Source of the DNA: Pinus tabuliformis
Taxonomy: Eukaryota; Streptophyta; Pinopsida; Pinales; Pinaceae
Assembly: GCA_031772625.1 (NCBI GenBank)
Contig: CM062816.1
Span: forward strand, 830,150,056-830,214,055
Direction: 5' to 3'
Length of the DNA: 64,000 bases
In this document: piece by piece, positions 32,185 through 45,182 of the stretch
Numbering within the stretch: the stretch's first letter is position 1
Layout of the letters: each line of letters begins with the position of its first letter
The notes under the pieces: generated by a model
Seen by the model: the letters and a program-made list of their open reading frames with translations, nothing else
What the model was told of the DNA's origin: nothing
Databases searched by the model: none
Translations under genes and position numbers: made by a program

Positions 32185-34003
32185 ATCAACATGTGGAATC
32201 TTCTTTTGAAGAACACTCTCCCCCGCATGAAACTCCAACAATGGATGATGCTTTAAGTGATGTGATTGATAGAATTGGGAGACTCAATCTTGATTCAGTC
32301 CCAACTCAATCAACGAAGCAGCCTGGACCATCTAAGAAAGGTCCCCCAAAGTGGCTGACAAAAACACTTGAAAGTGTTCATCCTGATGAGGTTGGAAAGA
32401 CAGAAACTAGAAATTCAAACCGGCAAAATGGAGGTGATGTGGATGACTCTAATTCACCTGTTGATATGGATGTTTCTTATGATTGTGAATTCAACTTGTC
32501 TACATATTTTGAACCAATTTCCTTCAAAGAAGTTGATTCTCATGATGAATGGAAAGAATCAATGCAAAAGGAGTATGATGCCCTCATAAAGAACGGCACT
32601 TGGAAGCTGGTTGGTCCTCCATTAGGAACCAAACCAATTGGCTACAAGTGGGTCTACAAGAACAAGTATAAAGCTGATGGCTCACTTGACAAGCACAAAG
32701 TTAGGCTTGTGGCAAAAGGTTTTGCACAGAAGGAAGGGGTCGATTATGAGGAGACTTTTGCCCCCACAGCAAAATGGGCTACCATCCAGATACTCTTTGC
32801 CCTAGCAGCTCAGAACAGTTGGAAAGTCCATCAAATGGTTGTAAAAACTGCTTTCTTGAATGGAGATCTAAAAGAGAATGTTTTTATGTCCCAACCTGAA
32901 GGATTTGTTGTGAAAGGACATGAACATAAAGTATGAAAACTGGTGAATTCCTTGTATGGCCTCAAACAAGCACCGCGAGCCTGGTATGAAAAACTAATTG
33001 AGCATCTTCTGAAACTCAATTTCAAACATTATGATCTTGATGATGCAACTTTATTTGTCAAGAAAGTTGGCAAAACAGTTGTATATCTTGTGGTAATGTA
33101 GATGATCTTTTAATGACAGGGAACAATGAAAGCTACATTGCATCCATAAAGAAGGAATAGGGGAAACGTTTTGAAATGACTGATTTGGGCTATGTTCATT
33201 ACTATCTTGGTATTGAAGTAACCCAACATCCGAAGTCCATATTTCTTTCTCAAAAGAAATACATTGGAGATCTATTGAATAGGTTTGGCATGACAGAGTG
33301 CAATCCTCTTACTACTCCAATGGAACAAAACTTAATGCTCACATCTATTGAAGGAAAAGAATTTCAGGATGCAACAAAGTATAGACAACTTGTAGGAAGT
33401 CTCAACTACCTGACTACTACCAGACCAGACATTTCGTTTGCTGTTGGAATCCTCTCCAGGTTTATGCAAAAGCATTGTGAGGGACATTGGTCTGCTGCAA
33501 AAAGAGTTCTAAGGTACTTGAAGGGAACTCAAGACTTTGGAATCAAGTATACACAGGTGGACGACTTCAGCTTGATTGGATACTCCGATTCAGACTTTGA
33601 TGGAGAGAAAGAAACTGGGGTATCTACTTCAGGATATGCTATGAGTCTTGGATTAGGATCTATCTCTTGGAGATCACGCAAACAATCAGTTCCAACAAAT
33701 TCCACAACAGAAGCAGAATACGTGGCAACAACTGAAGCAACAAAAGAAATTGTGTGGCTCAGGAAAATTCTTGAAGATTTGCAGGTAAAACAAGTACAAT
33801 CAACTCCACTCATGATTGACAATACATCTGCAATAAAGTTGGCCAAGAACCCAAAGTTCCATGATCGAACGAAGCACATCAATACTAAATATCATCTGAT
33901 TCGACATCATGTTGAGGCCAAAACAATCCATCTCCGTCATTGTTCCACTAAGGAGCAAATTGCAGACATCTTCACCAAAGCGCTTGGAAAAAAAAAAGCT
34001 TGA
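32185..34003 (+). pseudogene. Copia-1 reverse transcriptase and RNase H
   Basis: The RT begins with WKESMQKEYDALIKNGTWKL and includes RLVAKGFAQKEGVDYEETFA and KTAFLNGDLKENVFMSQPEG (MVVK where MDVK is usual). [15 protein letters not shown] follows after a stop at 32936. The catalytic loop near 33095-33110 (TVVYLVVM, then a stop) has lost its frame. RNase H runs from 33400: TRPDISFAVGILSRFMQKH, KHINTKYHLIRHHVEAKTIH and EQIADIFTKALG at the end. Confidence 0.85.
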
Positions 34004-34058
34004 ATGATTTAGAATGATGCTTGGACTCACCAACATCCCTTCAGATTAAGGGGGCGAA

Positions 34059-34250
34059 TGTTGACACCTAATCATCAGGATTTGGTTAATATAATGTAAA
34101 TAAATAAATAAGTAATATGAACAGTCATCGGGAGATGAAGTGAACAGTCTCTCCCTCATGTATATAATGAAGACCTACTTGAATGAATAATATATATGAA
34201 TCAATTTTGCTTTGAGGAGTTACTGCCTGGCCTGACAGCTTCAATTGTTT
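34059..34250 (+). repeat. Copia-1 3' LTR (end approximate)
   Basis: It starts TGTTGACACC immediately after the purine tract AAGGGGGCGAA. It contains TGTATATAATGAAGACC, likely the TATA region. With no partner LTR the right end is estimated from a CA near 34250. The following 34251-35092 is T-rich without recognised genes. Confidence 0.5.
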
Positions 34251-35092
34251 TCTCAATAGAATAGTTATGCATGGTATTTTGCTTTTGTAATGTTTGTTTT
34301 CCTCCACATGTAGTTATTTATGATGCATTGCTCTTTTATTCTTCATTTAGTTGCATTGCATTACTCTTTTATTTTGCATTTATCTTGGTTTTCCAACATT
34401 GTTCTTTCCTCCTTATTAGATTACAATTGTCATTTCAATTATAGTTAATTTTTGCTTTCGTTGCACTAATTATATGCTTTTCATTTAGCTTTGCCTCATA
34501 TTGTTTTCTTTGTTATTTCATTTAGCATTGCTTTATGCTTCTAAACCTTTACATAAATAAAACCCTAGAAGAGTGTCTTTACCCATCTTTCCCTAATGTT
34601 AACATTCCAGTAATGGTTGTGTGTGGTTGTGATGGTAGCTCCATGAGGCAATCACTATAGAACTTGGTATTAACACTTTGTCCTGGATGTCTTTTCCATG
34701 AGCCAGCTCTACTAATGAGGAAAATAAGGGTTGATTCTTGTGGGGAACTCTTATAAGTTCATATCACTTACATCTATAAACTGAACTTTGTTTCTGATAT
34801 GGTCTAGAACATTTTTTATTTTTTTGCTTTACTATCCACTTGTTAGTTGGAGATGTGATGTGGAGATATGGTACGAGGGAAAAACTAAGTCAAAAAATAT
34901 TTAGTTTATGCAAATAAGAAACAACCTCTCTTTCCTGTAAAAATAAGTCAGGATCCCTCATCCGCCCTGGTGCAAAGAACGCCTATACAATGCAAAATTG
35001 CATATAAAAGAAAAAACTCAAATAAAAGGGTAAAGGTATGAGAAAGGCTTCATGCACAAATAGGTGAGGCGAGCAACATTGACATGGCTATG

Positions 35093-35951
35093 TGTTAAAA
35101 TGTGGCAAGAAAATGCTTCATTGACTTGTTCTTAGTCAAATGGGAAAAATTGATTTTCCACATCAACAAGATGACTTGGATTGCAATTAACTAGAGTGAC
35201 ATGGCTTTGTCTCCTAGTTAAATCAATAAATTCAAGTTATAGGCTAGAAGTAGAGTTGTGCATGGGTTGATTGCTAAAATTTAGCAATCTAGTGGAGTTA
35301 TTGTTAGTTAAACTTAGTTAACTGAGCTCTAGACTTTAGTGGAGTCACTAGGAGTCCAATTGAGTAGTTATAATAGTTGCTAACTCACTGATCTCTCAGT
35401 TAAGTGATCAATTTACTAAAAACAGTCCCAATCATGCATGGAATTTGAAATGCCTAGTTGGAGTGGAGAAAAAGGCACACTGTAATTATCAATTGTATAC
35501 TAGTTGAGTGTGCAGTGTTTTTGCGTTGAGCAGGTGGTTAATTCCTTCAGATTTGCGTAAGGAAATAGGGAATATCCTATTTTTTAAGGTTTAATTACCT
35601 CAAGAATTGCATAAGGAAATCAACGGAAAGCAAAGGCCTATTTTCACTAAGTGTGGGTCAAAGCAAGTTAGTGAGCAGAAGATCAAAATTGCAGTGTAGG
35701 GTGTGCTTCATGTGTGAAGTAGTCATTGTAATGGATCCATATTCTCATTTGAATTAATGCAAAGCAACAAATGGGTTTTTCCCAGTTGGGTTCCCCTGTA
35801 AAACCATTGTGTTCATTATGTTTTGATGGTTGCAAGTTATTGCATGTGTTTCTATCGTGTGTTTTCCTTTCCACAAAGTAGTAGAAGAAATTTTGTCTCT
35901 TGCTTTCAATTCGATTTCATTAGCAGTAGCAAATTTCTTGCAATTTCTACA
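35093..35951 (+). repeat. Copia-2 5' LTR
   Basis: It begins TGTTAAAATGTGGCAAG and ends CAATTTCTACA. It aligns with 40095-40957 over its whole length, at about 90% by eye. The primer site follows directly. Confidence 0.9.
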
Positions 35952-35966
35952 TGGTACCAAAGCTCC
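35952..35966 (+). promoter_or_regulatory. Copia-2 primer-binding site
   Basis: TGGTACCAAAGCTCC directly after the 5' LTR is a mutated form of the initiator-Met tRNA primer site TGGTATCAGAGC used by most plant Copia elements. Confidence 0.75.
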
Positions 35967-36089
35967 AGAAGACTGTATAGAAACCTTTCTCTAGATCTTT
36001 TCTCAGATAATTTCGATTTGCAGAGTTTTTGGTGCAAATTCTATTCAGTGCATGAAAATTGTCTTTCAATGGATTGAGACTTGAGTATG

Positions 36090-36900
36090 CATTGGAGGGC
36101 ACCTCAAATTTTTGTGCTTGGAAAGACATGATGGAAGTTGTCCTAGATGACAATAGAGTGTGGGAATATACACAAATTGATATTCCAAAACTAGCAACAT
36201 CAAATGCATAAGCACTTATCAGTGGAAGAAAGACACATCAAAAGCCAAGAGGATATTCCAAAACTGGCAACATCAAAATGCACAAGCACTTACTCAGTGG
36301 AACTAAGACACATCAAAATCCAGGAGGATTATTTTGGAGGGTGTCAGAGATCATGTGGTTTCAAACTTGCATGGAAAGGAGACTCCTTTTGCAATGTGGA
36401 AACTCTCATAGATCTATTCCCTAACAGTAGTGATGTCAGGAAATTGGCATTGAGAGATAAACTTAGGAGCATTTGAATGAAAAAAATGAAATAATTCCAC
36501 AATACCTATCCAAATTCTCTCAGGTTCGAAATGAACCTAGAGGAGTGGGAGAAAATGTGCCATCATCTGAACTTGTGAGCTTAACACTCCTCGGCCTTCT
36601 GAAATCCTGGCACAACTGTCGGGATTCAATTAATGGAAGAGACAAGCCACTAGATTGGGAGAGACTTTAGGATGATTTGGTGCAGGAGGAGATCAAAAGA
36701 AACACTAGAGATGGTGTCACATCTAGAGTTGAGGAAGAAAAATTTCCTTGGTCGGCAAGGGAAAGACGGCCTAAGGCAAGGTAGAATCCAGCCAGAACTA
36801 GGGAAAGAAGAAGGATCTCAGCAAAATTATATGTTTTCATTGCCACGAATATAGACTCTATGAAACCAAGTGTCCACACATGAAATCTTGGAAGAAGCCT
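36090..36900 (+). pseudogene. Copia-2 gag, heavily broken
   Basis: Fragments of a UBN2-type gag can be followed across frames: FSAWKDMMEVVLDDNRVW near 36115, then LRDKLRSI, QYLSKFSQVRNEPRGVGENV and LVSLTLLGLLKSWHN (36473-36670). A 73-bp tandem duplication (36179-36251 and 36252-36325) lies in the first part. A degenerate zinc-knuckle region near 36830-36880 (CHEYRLYETKCPH) follows. Stops separate all parts. Confidence 0.65.
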
Positions 36901-36984
36901 ATAGGAGGAGCAAGAGGTGATGCTCTCGCATCACAATTTGAATTAGATTTCACTCTCATTGCATGCATAGAAAGTGTTGTACAA

Positions 36985-38240
36985 GGTAGTGTATGGTACT
37001 TAGATATTGGTGCCTCATTTCATATCATAGGAAGTAAGGAGTTCTTCAGCGGCCTAGAGGAGAAGGACCTATAATTACACATAGAGCTTGGAGATGATGG
37101 GTTGGTACTATCACCTTTAAGAGGGAGTCAGGCTCCCATATTCACCTGAAAAATGTAATGTATGTGTTTGGGTTGAAGAAAAATTTAATTTATGTAGCTA
37201 TATTGGAGGACAAAGGTTATGATGTGGTGTTCAGTAAAGGGAAAATTTTTTTGGAGCATGTTGCTACTAGAGAAGTAAAAAAAATTGGTGTTAGAGTGAA
37301 AAATCTCTACAAGCTAGAGGTGGATGCATGCGTTGCATTGAGCAGCAAAGCAGAACATGTTCAGAGTCAAGATGTTGGAGAACTCTGGCATAGGCACATG
37401 GGTCACCTACACCATGGAGCTTTGAAAATCATGCAGCAGATCACCACAGGACTTCCAAAATGCACCCTTGACCAACATGATGTTTGCAAGGGATGCACTC
37501 TTGGAAAATATGTCAAAGCCTCCTTCCAGGGCCGAGATAGCAGAGCTGGAGCCATCTTGGAGCGAGTCCACTCAAATGTGTGTGGACCATTTTTTATAGT
37601 CTCAATTGCAAAACATAGGTATTATGTAATTTTCATATATGACTTTTCCCACAAGTTTTGGCTCTATTTTATGAAGAAGAAAGATGAAGCGTTTGCAAAA
37701 TTTGTTGAATTCAAAGCATTAGTTGAAAATGAGATTGGATAGAAAATTAAATCCTTGAGAAGTGATAATGGAGGATAATTTGTGTCTAATTCCTTCAAAT
37801 AATTTTGTTCCAAGGAAGGTATTAGAAGAGAACTAATTGCACCCCACAAGCCATAACAAAATGGAGTGGTAAAGAGGAAAAACAAAAGCATTGTAAGGAC
37901 TGCAAGAGCAATGTTGCATGATTAGGGACTGCCACTATATCTGTGGGCGGAAGCATGCAATACAATAATTTATTTGCAGAACTAGAGCCCTCACAAAATA
38001 CTTAGCATGAACATACCCGAAGAGGCCTTCTCTGGGAGGAAGCCATATGTATCCCATTTTCAAATTTTTGGAGCTATAGTCTATTGTGGTGTCTCCAAGG
38101 ATAGCATAAAAAAATTGGAGCCTACAACTGAGATGGGGACCTTTATAAGATACATAGAGACACCTCATAAATATTGGGTGTATTTTCCCTCACTCAGGAT
38201 GATAGTGATGAGGAGAGATGTCAGATTTGATGAGTAGAAG
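36985..38240 (+). pseudogene. Copia-2 protease and integrase, broken
   Basis: VWYLDIGASFHIIG near 36990 is the protease active-site region, with DIGAS for the usual DSGAS/DSGCS. From 37158 come VFGLKKNLIYVAILEDKGYD, LWHRHMGHLHHGALKIMQQI and CKGCTLGKYVKASFQ (pre-integrase zinc region). HSNVCGPF, YVIFIYDFSHKFWLYFMKK and later integrase pieces follow, with stops at 37742, 37780 and beyond. The catalytic aspartate of H.DVCGP is replaced by asparagine. Confidence 0.8.
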
Positions 38241-38591
38241 GCTATGAGAAGATCTCTAGAGTGAGAGTTGAGTATTGCACTAGAGTAGGAGCTTCTAGAT
38301 CCAAAGGAGGAGCCTTCGTCAAAGCCTCAGGATGTTATGGAGCAACCACATATGGATGAGTCGATAGAAGGCAGAGTTGAGGCACCCACTCAAGCAAAAC
38401 CTTCCAGAGAGGGAAGGAAGAGAACTGGAGAGGTTGACAAATTGGTGCAGGATGCACAAGAGGATGTGGGATCTCATACATCCTTGCGTAGGCAGAGGAG
38501 ATTACGAGACAAGTATACCAGTTATATGGCACTGATGATAAAACTCATTGATTCTGAGCCCTCTTCATTTTAGAAGGCAGTTTACCAACCA

Positions 38592-40050
38592 ATGCGGCTA
38601 GATGCCATGGTGGAGGAGTATGACTCCATCATGAAGAACAATGTATGGGAGGTGGTGCCAATACTAGATAACAAGTCAGTGGTCGGTTCCAAATGGATAT
38701 ACAAAGTGAAACATGCAACTAATGGGAGTATTGAGTACAAGGCAAGATTTGTGGCCAAAGGCTTCTCACAGGTAGAGGGAGTTGATTATGAGGAGACATT
38801 TGCCCCAGTGGTAAGATACTCCTCCATCAAAACCATTCTAGCATTAGTTGTGCATATGGGAAGGAAGATCCACTAAATGGATGTGAAGACTGCATTCCTC
38901 AATGGAGTGGTTGAGGGAGGGATTTAGATAGAGAAGCCTAAGTGGTTTGAGACATTTGACAGGGAGACACATGTGTGCAGACTCGGGATATCCCTTTATG
39001 GTCTCAAGCAAGCACCTCATGCTTGGTACACTCAGATAGACACATATCTCAATGGATTGGGCCTCAACAAGAGTGAACTAAAATCCAATCTCTACTACAT
39101 TGTGGTAGATGGAAAATTTCTCATTCTTATCTTGTATGTAGATGACTTGATACTGATAGGGGATGAGAATTTGATCCAGTCTTGCAAGGAGGACCTTGCA
39201 AGAGAGTTCGAGATGAAGGACATGGGCTTGATGCACTACTTCCTTGGTTTGGAAGTGTGGCAAGGAGATGGAGAGTTGTTTGTAGGTCAGGGAAAGTATA
39301 CCTTTGCAATAAATCAAAGATTCCATATGTAGGACCACAAGCCTATAGACACTCCTCTAGATACCAACTAGAGGAAGGAGGATGCCTCTACAAGAGAGGT
39401 AGTAGATTCCACCATCTACAAAAAACTGGTGGGGTCCTTGATGTATCTGGTGAACACAAGGCCCAACATATGTTATGCAATTAATCAATTGAGTCAATTT
39501 ATGGTGAAGCCTACCAAGCTTCATTGGAAAGCAGCAAAACATGTGCTTAGATACCTCAGAGGCACAACAGATTTTGGGTTATGGTACAAGAGGATTGATG
39601 GTGTGAAGCTCCAAGGCTTCATTGATGCAGATTGGGCAGGGAGTCCATCAGACAGGAAGAGCACTTTGGGAGCTATCTTTAGTGTTGGGTTAGCAACTAT
39701 TTCCTGGTATAGCAGGAAACAAAGATCTATAGCACTCAGCTCAGTAGAGGTCGAGTATATGGTTGCTAGTCAAGCAGCATGCGAGGCCATTTGGATGAGG
39801 AAAATTCTTGTTGGTCTTTTCAGTCAGGAGATGGATCCTACTGTGATTTATTGTGATAATTAAAGTTGTATCAAACTCTCTAAAAATCCAGTATTTCATG
39901 ACAGGTCCAAGCACATTGATATCAAGTACCATCACTTGAGAGATTGTGTGCAGAGGAGAATCGTGATGTTGCTATACATTTCCACATAGGAGGAGGATGC
40001 AGATATTTTGACAAAGGCATTATCAAGAGGCAAATTTGAGTTCCACAGGA
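38592..40050 (+). pseudogene. Copia-2 reverse transcriptase and RNase H, broken
   Basis: RT segments: YDSIMKNNVWEVVPILDNKS, KARFVAKGFSQVEGVDYEET, stop, [19 protein letters not shown] and ILYVDDLILIGDENL, in which YVDD is intact. RNase H from 39429: MGSLMYLVNTRPNICYAINQ, FIDADWAGSPSDRKSTLGA and SVEVEYMVASQAACEAIWMR, then stops and KHIDIKYHHLRDCV. It is placed correctly between integrase and the polypurine tract. Confidence 0.85.
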
Positions 40051-40094
40051 GCAGGATAGGGGTGATGCAAAACCCTTTTCTTGCTAAGAGGGAG

Positions 40095-40957
40095 TGTTAA
40101 AATGTAGCAAGAAAATGCTTCATTTGACTTATGCCTTAGTCAAATGGAGAAATTCGATTTTCCACATCAGCAGGATGAATTGGATTGCATTTAGTTGGAG
40201 TGACATGGCTTTGTCTCCTATTTAAATTAGTAAATTTGAGTTATAGGCTAGAAGTAGAGTTGTGCATGGGTTGATTGCTAAAATTTAGCAATCTAGTGGA
40301 GTTATTGTTAGTTAAACTCAATTAACTGAGCTCTAGTATTTAGTGGAGTCAGTAGGAGTTCAATTGAGTAGTTATAACAATTGTTAACTCACTGATCTCT
40401 CAGTTAACTGATCAATTTACTAAAAATAGTCCCAGTCATGCATGGAATTCAAATTGCCTAGTTGGAGTGGAGGAAAAGGCACATTGTAATTATCAATTGT
40501 ATACTAGTTGAGTGTACAATGTTTTTGCATTGAGCATGTGGTCAATTCCTTCAGAATTTGTGCAAGGAAATAGGGAATTCTCCTATTTTTTAGGGGCTAA
40601 TTTCCTCAAGGATTATGCAAGGAAATAGGAGGAATGCAGAGGCCTATTTTGGCTAAGTGTTGGTCAGAGAAGGTCAGTGAGCAAGAGATCAGAATTGCAG
40701 TGCAAGGTGTGCTTCATGTGTGAAGTAGTCATTGTAATTGATCCATATTATCATCTGAATTAATGAAAAGCAACGGAGGGGTTTTCCCAGTTGGGTTCCC
40801 TTGTAAAATCATTGTGTTCCTAGTGTTTTGATGGTTGCATGTTATTGCATGTGTTTCTATTGTGTGATTTCCTTTCTGCGGAATAGTAGAAGAAATTTCG
40901 GTCTCTTGATTTCAATTTGATTTCATTAGCAGTAGCAAATTTCTCACAATTTCTAAA
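40095..40957 (+). repeat. Copia-2 3' LTR
   Basis: It starts TGTTAAAATGTAGCAAG after the purine tract and ends near CAATTTCTAAA, where the expected CA end has mutated. It is the partner of 35093-35951. Confidence 0.9.
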
Positions 40958-43640
40958 TTATGAACCCTTGCCAGTAGTGAAGCAATGCTTGTGATTTCTT
41001 GAGTGACTTTGTCGGGGCTATGGACGCTTGCTAGCAGCAGAGCAACACCAAAAACTCACACTTAAGTTCTAAACAAAGTAAACCCTCTATTTTGTTCTTT
41101 ATTTCATTATCAACGACTTACGCGTGTGAGCTCTTGGTTTAGTCTGTAAGACTAACAAGACCTAACTAAGGAGATAGATGGATGGTACATTTATAAATGG
41201 CCAATCAACTTAAAGTAGTACCCACAATATCTATTCAATACTTGGTTGCATTTCTTTCAAGGCTCTATATTTTAAAGGAACAAAGGCAAAGATGTTGGAT
41301 TCTACTAGTGGTTTTCCAATTGTTGTAGCTTTTACAACACCACCCAAAAATTTTACCTCGTACATGTAGAATTTTGGGCCCCCCATTGCTTTTACAAGTT
41401 TTCATGGTTTTCTTTGTTGTGCCATGCCCTTTAAATGGTACAATCATCATCAAATGCATTCCTTGGTTTAAACCTTGTCCTGGCTCGCTTCCGCATAACC
41501 CCATCATCATAGCCAAATTTGCATGATATAGATCTTACCGAAGGTGGAACTCCTATTGAGATTTCATAACTCCATTATGAACTCTCAGTTTAGATGCCTA
41601 ATTTTTGAGGTTGTGCTATAGATCCCCTGTATGTTCTAGACATATCTTATATTGCTTGTGATTCATTAATTTTCCATGCATAAACAATGCAATGGTTCCT
41701 TGAGCATGAGATGCCAAAATTTAGATGCATATAACATGTAACAACGAGTACACAAAACATCAACAAAATAGAAGAAAGGATAATATTTGCAAGATAACCA
41801 TGTGTGAAAACATGATTATTGGGATTTACACGAAAGACCATAATCCAAACAAACTTAACTAAATGTGCTTTCCAATCGGCTTTTAGCATACCCGTTCAAT
41901 AAATTGGGTCTTTGCATTGAATGTAATTATAGCGAAGAGATTGGAATTGATGAAATTAATTCACAATTATAACGATTATAACACTTTAAATATGATCAAA
42001 TTTAGGATTCTATGATCCATATCTTGATTTTTGAGAGATTTTTTCAGTGATAATCACATCAAAATTCATTTGTTGATGCGTTTCGAACCAACTAGTGTGG
42101 TTCATCATTAGGGCAAGATGAAGAATCAGATCGTGGCATCGAGTTAAATAGAGAGAATTGGATGGAGTGGCAGATCATTCCAACGACTAGAATGTAACAG
42201 TTACTTTTGACTAAACCAAAAATTAAGAGGATTTTTTTTTTTAAACCAATAACTATATATTTCTATCACTACAGGAGCTGTGTAAAGATTTCAGATTGAC
42301 TTGTTACTTTCTAATTTAGTTTGGCAAATGGGAAAGGTTTTGTTGTAGATCTTAGCCACTACAATACACTAGCACAAATTTTAGATTTTACTAAGCTAAC
42401 TGAACCCACAAATTCTTTGAAGGGTGTAGATTCTTCCTCAATGATAGAGAAGAGATCAAACAGGAGACAAAGTCGCTCTACTTAACTATTTTTTGGAGTA
42501 GTTCTTAATGAAAGAGAAACAAATGTTCAGGAGTCCAAATATCAAAAGATGTATCCCTTTTGGAGAAAAGTATAAGACATTATTATAACTTCCATTGGAC
42601 ATTATTGAGGTGGTGGAGGGACCCTTTCTTTTTTCTTTGGCTCTAGCCAATGTATTTGGATCTACAAAAAACATGGTTCCTACCTTTATAGACCAAAAAA
42701 TAAGAGGGTGATTTCATTGTACAACACAACCCATAAAACGTTGTCAAGGTTGAATGGAGCAACCATATTACACAATGTTAATGCAACAAATGGAGAAGCA
42801 GCACATCACAGGAAAGAGGAGCTTCGATACACTTTTCTACAACTTTCCTTATGTAGGTTTCTATGGATATGCAACAAATAAAGCAATTATCAAAGGCACC
42901 GCCATCTCATGAAGGATTTTTCCAAGTGTACAAGCATTGTGTTAAACACATTGGGATAAATTCACATTACCCATAAATCCCACGATCTAAAGGAAAAGTG
43001 GTGGGGGGGCGGGGGGGTGCGGAGTGGGAGGGGGGCTTTTAGCACTGGAGTTCTTTTAGCATTTAGATTGTTGTTAGTACTTTGGAAACTTTGAGCACTC
43101 TTGCTCTTGGCAACTTTTAGGTTCAGTTGTGGCGAGGGTTGAAGTCTATCTTAGAGATGATATGAGCAACCTACATTCCACTACTGGATTTTGATGGACC
43201 CATTGTACATTTACTTAGATTTGCAACATAATTAATGAGGATTCCTTCACTTTTGACATTGATTCTCGTGCACTTTCATGGTGGTTATAATGGCTATATA
43301 ATACATGTATTGTGTGTGCATGCGTGCTTTCATATCGGTTATACGTTGATGAACTAATTCATAGCTATTGCTTATATGTTTGCTTTTGAATTTGTGCTCT
43401 TTTATTCCACACTAGTGATAATAACCTATTGTGAACTAATTCACGATTAACTTCTAGTATTTTCCTATTTGTGCATGTCTTAGATGGTTTTAACTCATTG
43501 ATTCTTTCTTGATACATACTCCTTGTTATTATGTTGTTATATTCGTGTACCTTGTTTTGCAAGTGCACCAATTGTGCGTTGTTTTCGTCCTCACTCTTCG
43601 AGTATTTTATACTTGTCCTCACCTCAACATCCCTTCATTT
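40958..43640. other. Unassigned spacer
   Basis: No gene, RNA or transposon protein was recognised on either strand. Short open frames (for example 41265-41516 and 41647-41889 on the minus strand) lack family signatures. The only notable sequence is a G-rich run at 43001-43037. Confidence 0.5.
43001..43037 (+). other. G-rich run, potential G-quadruplex
   Basis: Runs of seven G's, seven G's, three G's and six G's occur within 37 bases, separated by C, TGCGGAGT and A. This fits a G-quadruplex if the long runs are split. Its surroundings are AT-rich. Confidence 0.6.
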
Positions 43641-44065
43641 GAAAGCCAAGAGGAAACAATCATGGTGGCAGTCGGGTCATATATCGGATGGGGCTCCTAT
43701 CCCAAATAGTGTGAGGTCTAATTGGGACTTCACACCAAGGATAATCCCTTATTGTTGGCAGTACATTTTGCCCCGTCAACATGATGCTACTGGTGGTCTC
43801 CATTAGTTTTGGCTCCCCTAGCGCTGTCTCTCTTCTCCATGTCCCTACTACATGGCTCCCCCCTCGACTTTCTGCAACTCTTGTCTCCCCTCCCCTAGTC
43901 CTTAACTTTCTCCTCCTTTTTGACCGCTCCTCTATGCCTCGTTAGTGCGCCCACGTCTACAGGGGTACTACTTACTATTAAGAGCATCTCCACCAAGGAA
44001 ACACACATATGCATTGCAACCTGGAGGAAACTGCCGCCCATTTTCGAGAACTCATGCCAGGACCC
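43641..44065 (+). other. Unrecognised coding-like segment, left half
   Basis: A GC-richer segment with plus-strand open frames (43531-43806 and 43920-44126) reads VRSNWDFTPRIIPYCWQYIL and STKETHICIATWRKLPPIF. It stops at the left LTR of the gag-only element. Its continuation is probably 58482-58930, on the far side of the nested elements. No family is recognised. Style and composition resemble the poly(A)-ended retroposon at 24330. Confidence 0.35.
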
Positions 44066-45173
44066 TATTGAGAAATATGGGGTAGCTAGATTAGGTGATT
44101 TCTCTTACTTTGGTAACTACTTGTGATGTATTTTTGCTTAACTTGATTAACTTCTTCTTTCACTTGATTATTGTTAGTATTCTCTATCATCAAACAACTA
44201 CCAAACAATGATTACCAATGAGACACTAAGACATAGTAAATAGGTTGTCAGTCAAGGCCAAAACCTCTCCTCTTGAGAGGAAAACCCACAATAATTCTTC
44301 TCTTATTATAGAACTTCAAATGATGAATTCTGAGACTTATGACCCTTGTCAAAGTCCCTTACAAGACCAAGTCAATCCTTCCTCCTTGGTGAAATTTCCT
44401 TCCAGCAATTTCGACCTCAACAACTTTTGCAACTTCGACCCCTAACAGTTTCTTCTACAGAAACCCTAGCTCTTGCACGTGTGGAGAAAATAGTGATTTC
44501 GTCCTCTTTTCTTCTTCGCTTGAGTTGATCCTTTCTTCCAAGAAACTTGGATTTCCAAGTATGCCACTTGGAACCCTAACTTGACTTCTACAATTCAGTA
44601 TTTAGCTAATGCAATAGATGCCCTAATTATCTCGCACGTGTGAAGGATATTAGCCCAAAGACAATCCCAAAATTTTACTTTCTCCTTCTCCTTCTTTGTT
44701 AGGTATTCAACTTCCTTTTTCATCCTCTTCTCCTCATAGATTAAACTTCTTGAGAGATGATTGGATGATCTTCAAATGAGGTCAAAATCTTCTTATATAT
44801 AGGCTTATTTCTAGGTTGAATTGTTGCCTTTAGGCCGACTTATCCACTCATGAAGGCCGACTCGTTCTTTTGATGATGACAAGGTCTTGAGGGTCTATTT
44901 GACACTTTTTATTTTACATAAATTTTCTTTACAAGATGTAACATGCCCAAAAGGGTCTTCCATACATTACAATGACTCAATTAACTTGTAGACTCAATGA
45001 CAAGCCCCAGAAGCACTCAATGGGTGCTTGACCTATAAATAAATTTTCCTTGAGCATGAAACCCATGCCTCAAGAATGACAATAATAAATTTATTTTTCT
45101 CTTTACATTAAAAACATAAAATCGTGATTGCATATGTCATTATGAAGACTGAACCGAGTTACATGTTTCAACA
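44066..45173 (-). repeat. 3' LTR of the gag-only element
   Basis: On the minus strand it starts TGTTGAAACATGTAAC at 45173. It aligns with 48623-48914 (GTGATTYCTCTTACTTTGRT) and then 57599-58481 (CCAAGACCAAGTCAATCCTT). The left end, near TATTGAGAAAT, is set by alignment. Confidence 0.8.
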
Positions 45174-45182
45174 CTCCCTCTT
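45174..45182 (-). promoter_or_regulatory. Polypurine tract of the gag-only element
   Basis: On the minus strand AAGAGGGAG directly precedes the 3' LTR start TGTTGAAAC. The same nonamer is used by Copia-2. Confidence 0.7.

Larger units (their letters stand above)
29830..34250 (+). mobile_element. Copia-1, degenerate Ty1/copia element without 5' LTR
   Basis: Gag, protease, integrase, RT and RNase H follow in Copia order on the plus strand. A polypurine tract (34048-34058) and a 3' LTR starting TGTTGACACC at 34059 come after them. No copy of that LTR is found upstream of gag, so the 5' end is lost. Several stops and frameshifts interrupt the polyprotein, including one at the YVDD motif. The LTR end is uncertain (about 34250, near GACAGCTTCA). 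Short LTR and pol style suggest a Tork/Tar-like lineage, tentatively. Confidence 0.85.
35093..40957 (+). mobile_element. Copia-2, degenerate Ty1/copia element with both LTRs
   Basis: LTRs of about 860 bp (35093-35951 and 40095-40957) flank an interior with a primer-binding site, gag, protease, integrase, RT and RNase H remnants. The polypurine tract AAGAGGGAG (40086-40094) precedes the 3' LTR. Flanking pentamers CTATG (35088-35092) and TTATG (40958-40962) fit a target-site duplication with one change. LTR differences and many in-frame stops indicate an old insertion. Confidence 0.9.

Noticed and set aside
41265..41889. Minus-strand ORFs in the spacer after Copia-2
   Set aside because: They are short, with no domain motifs, no neighbouring exon signals and ordinary composition.
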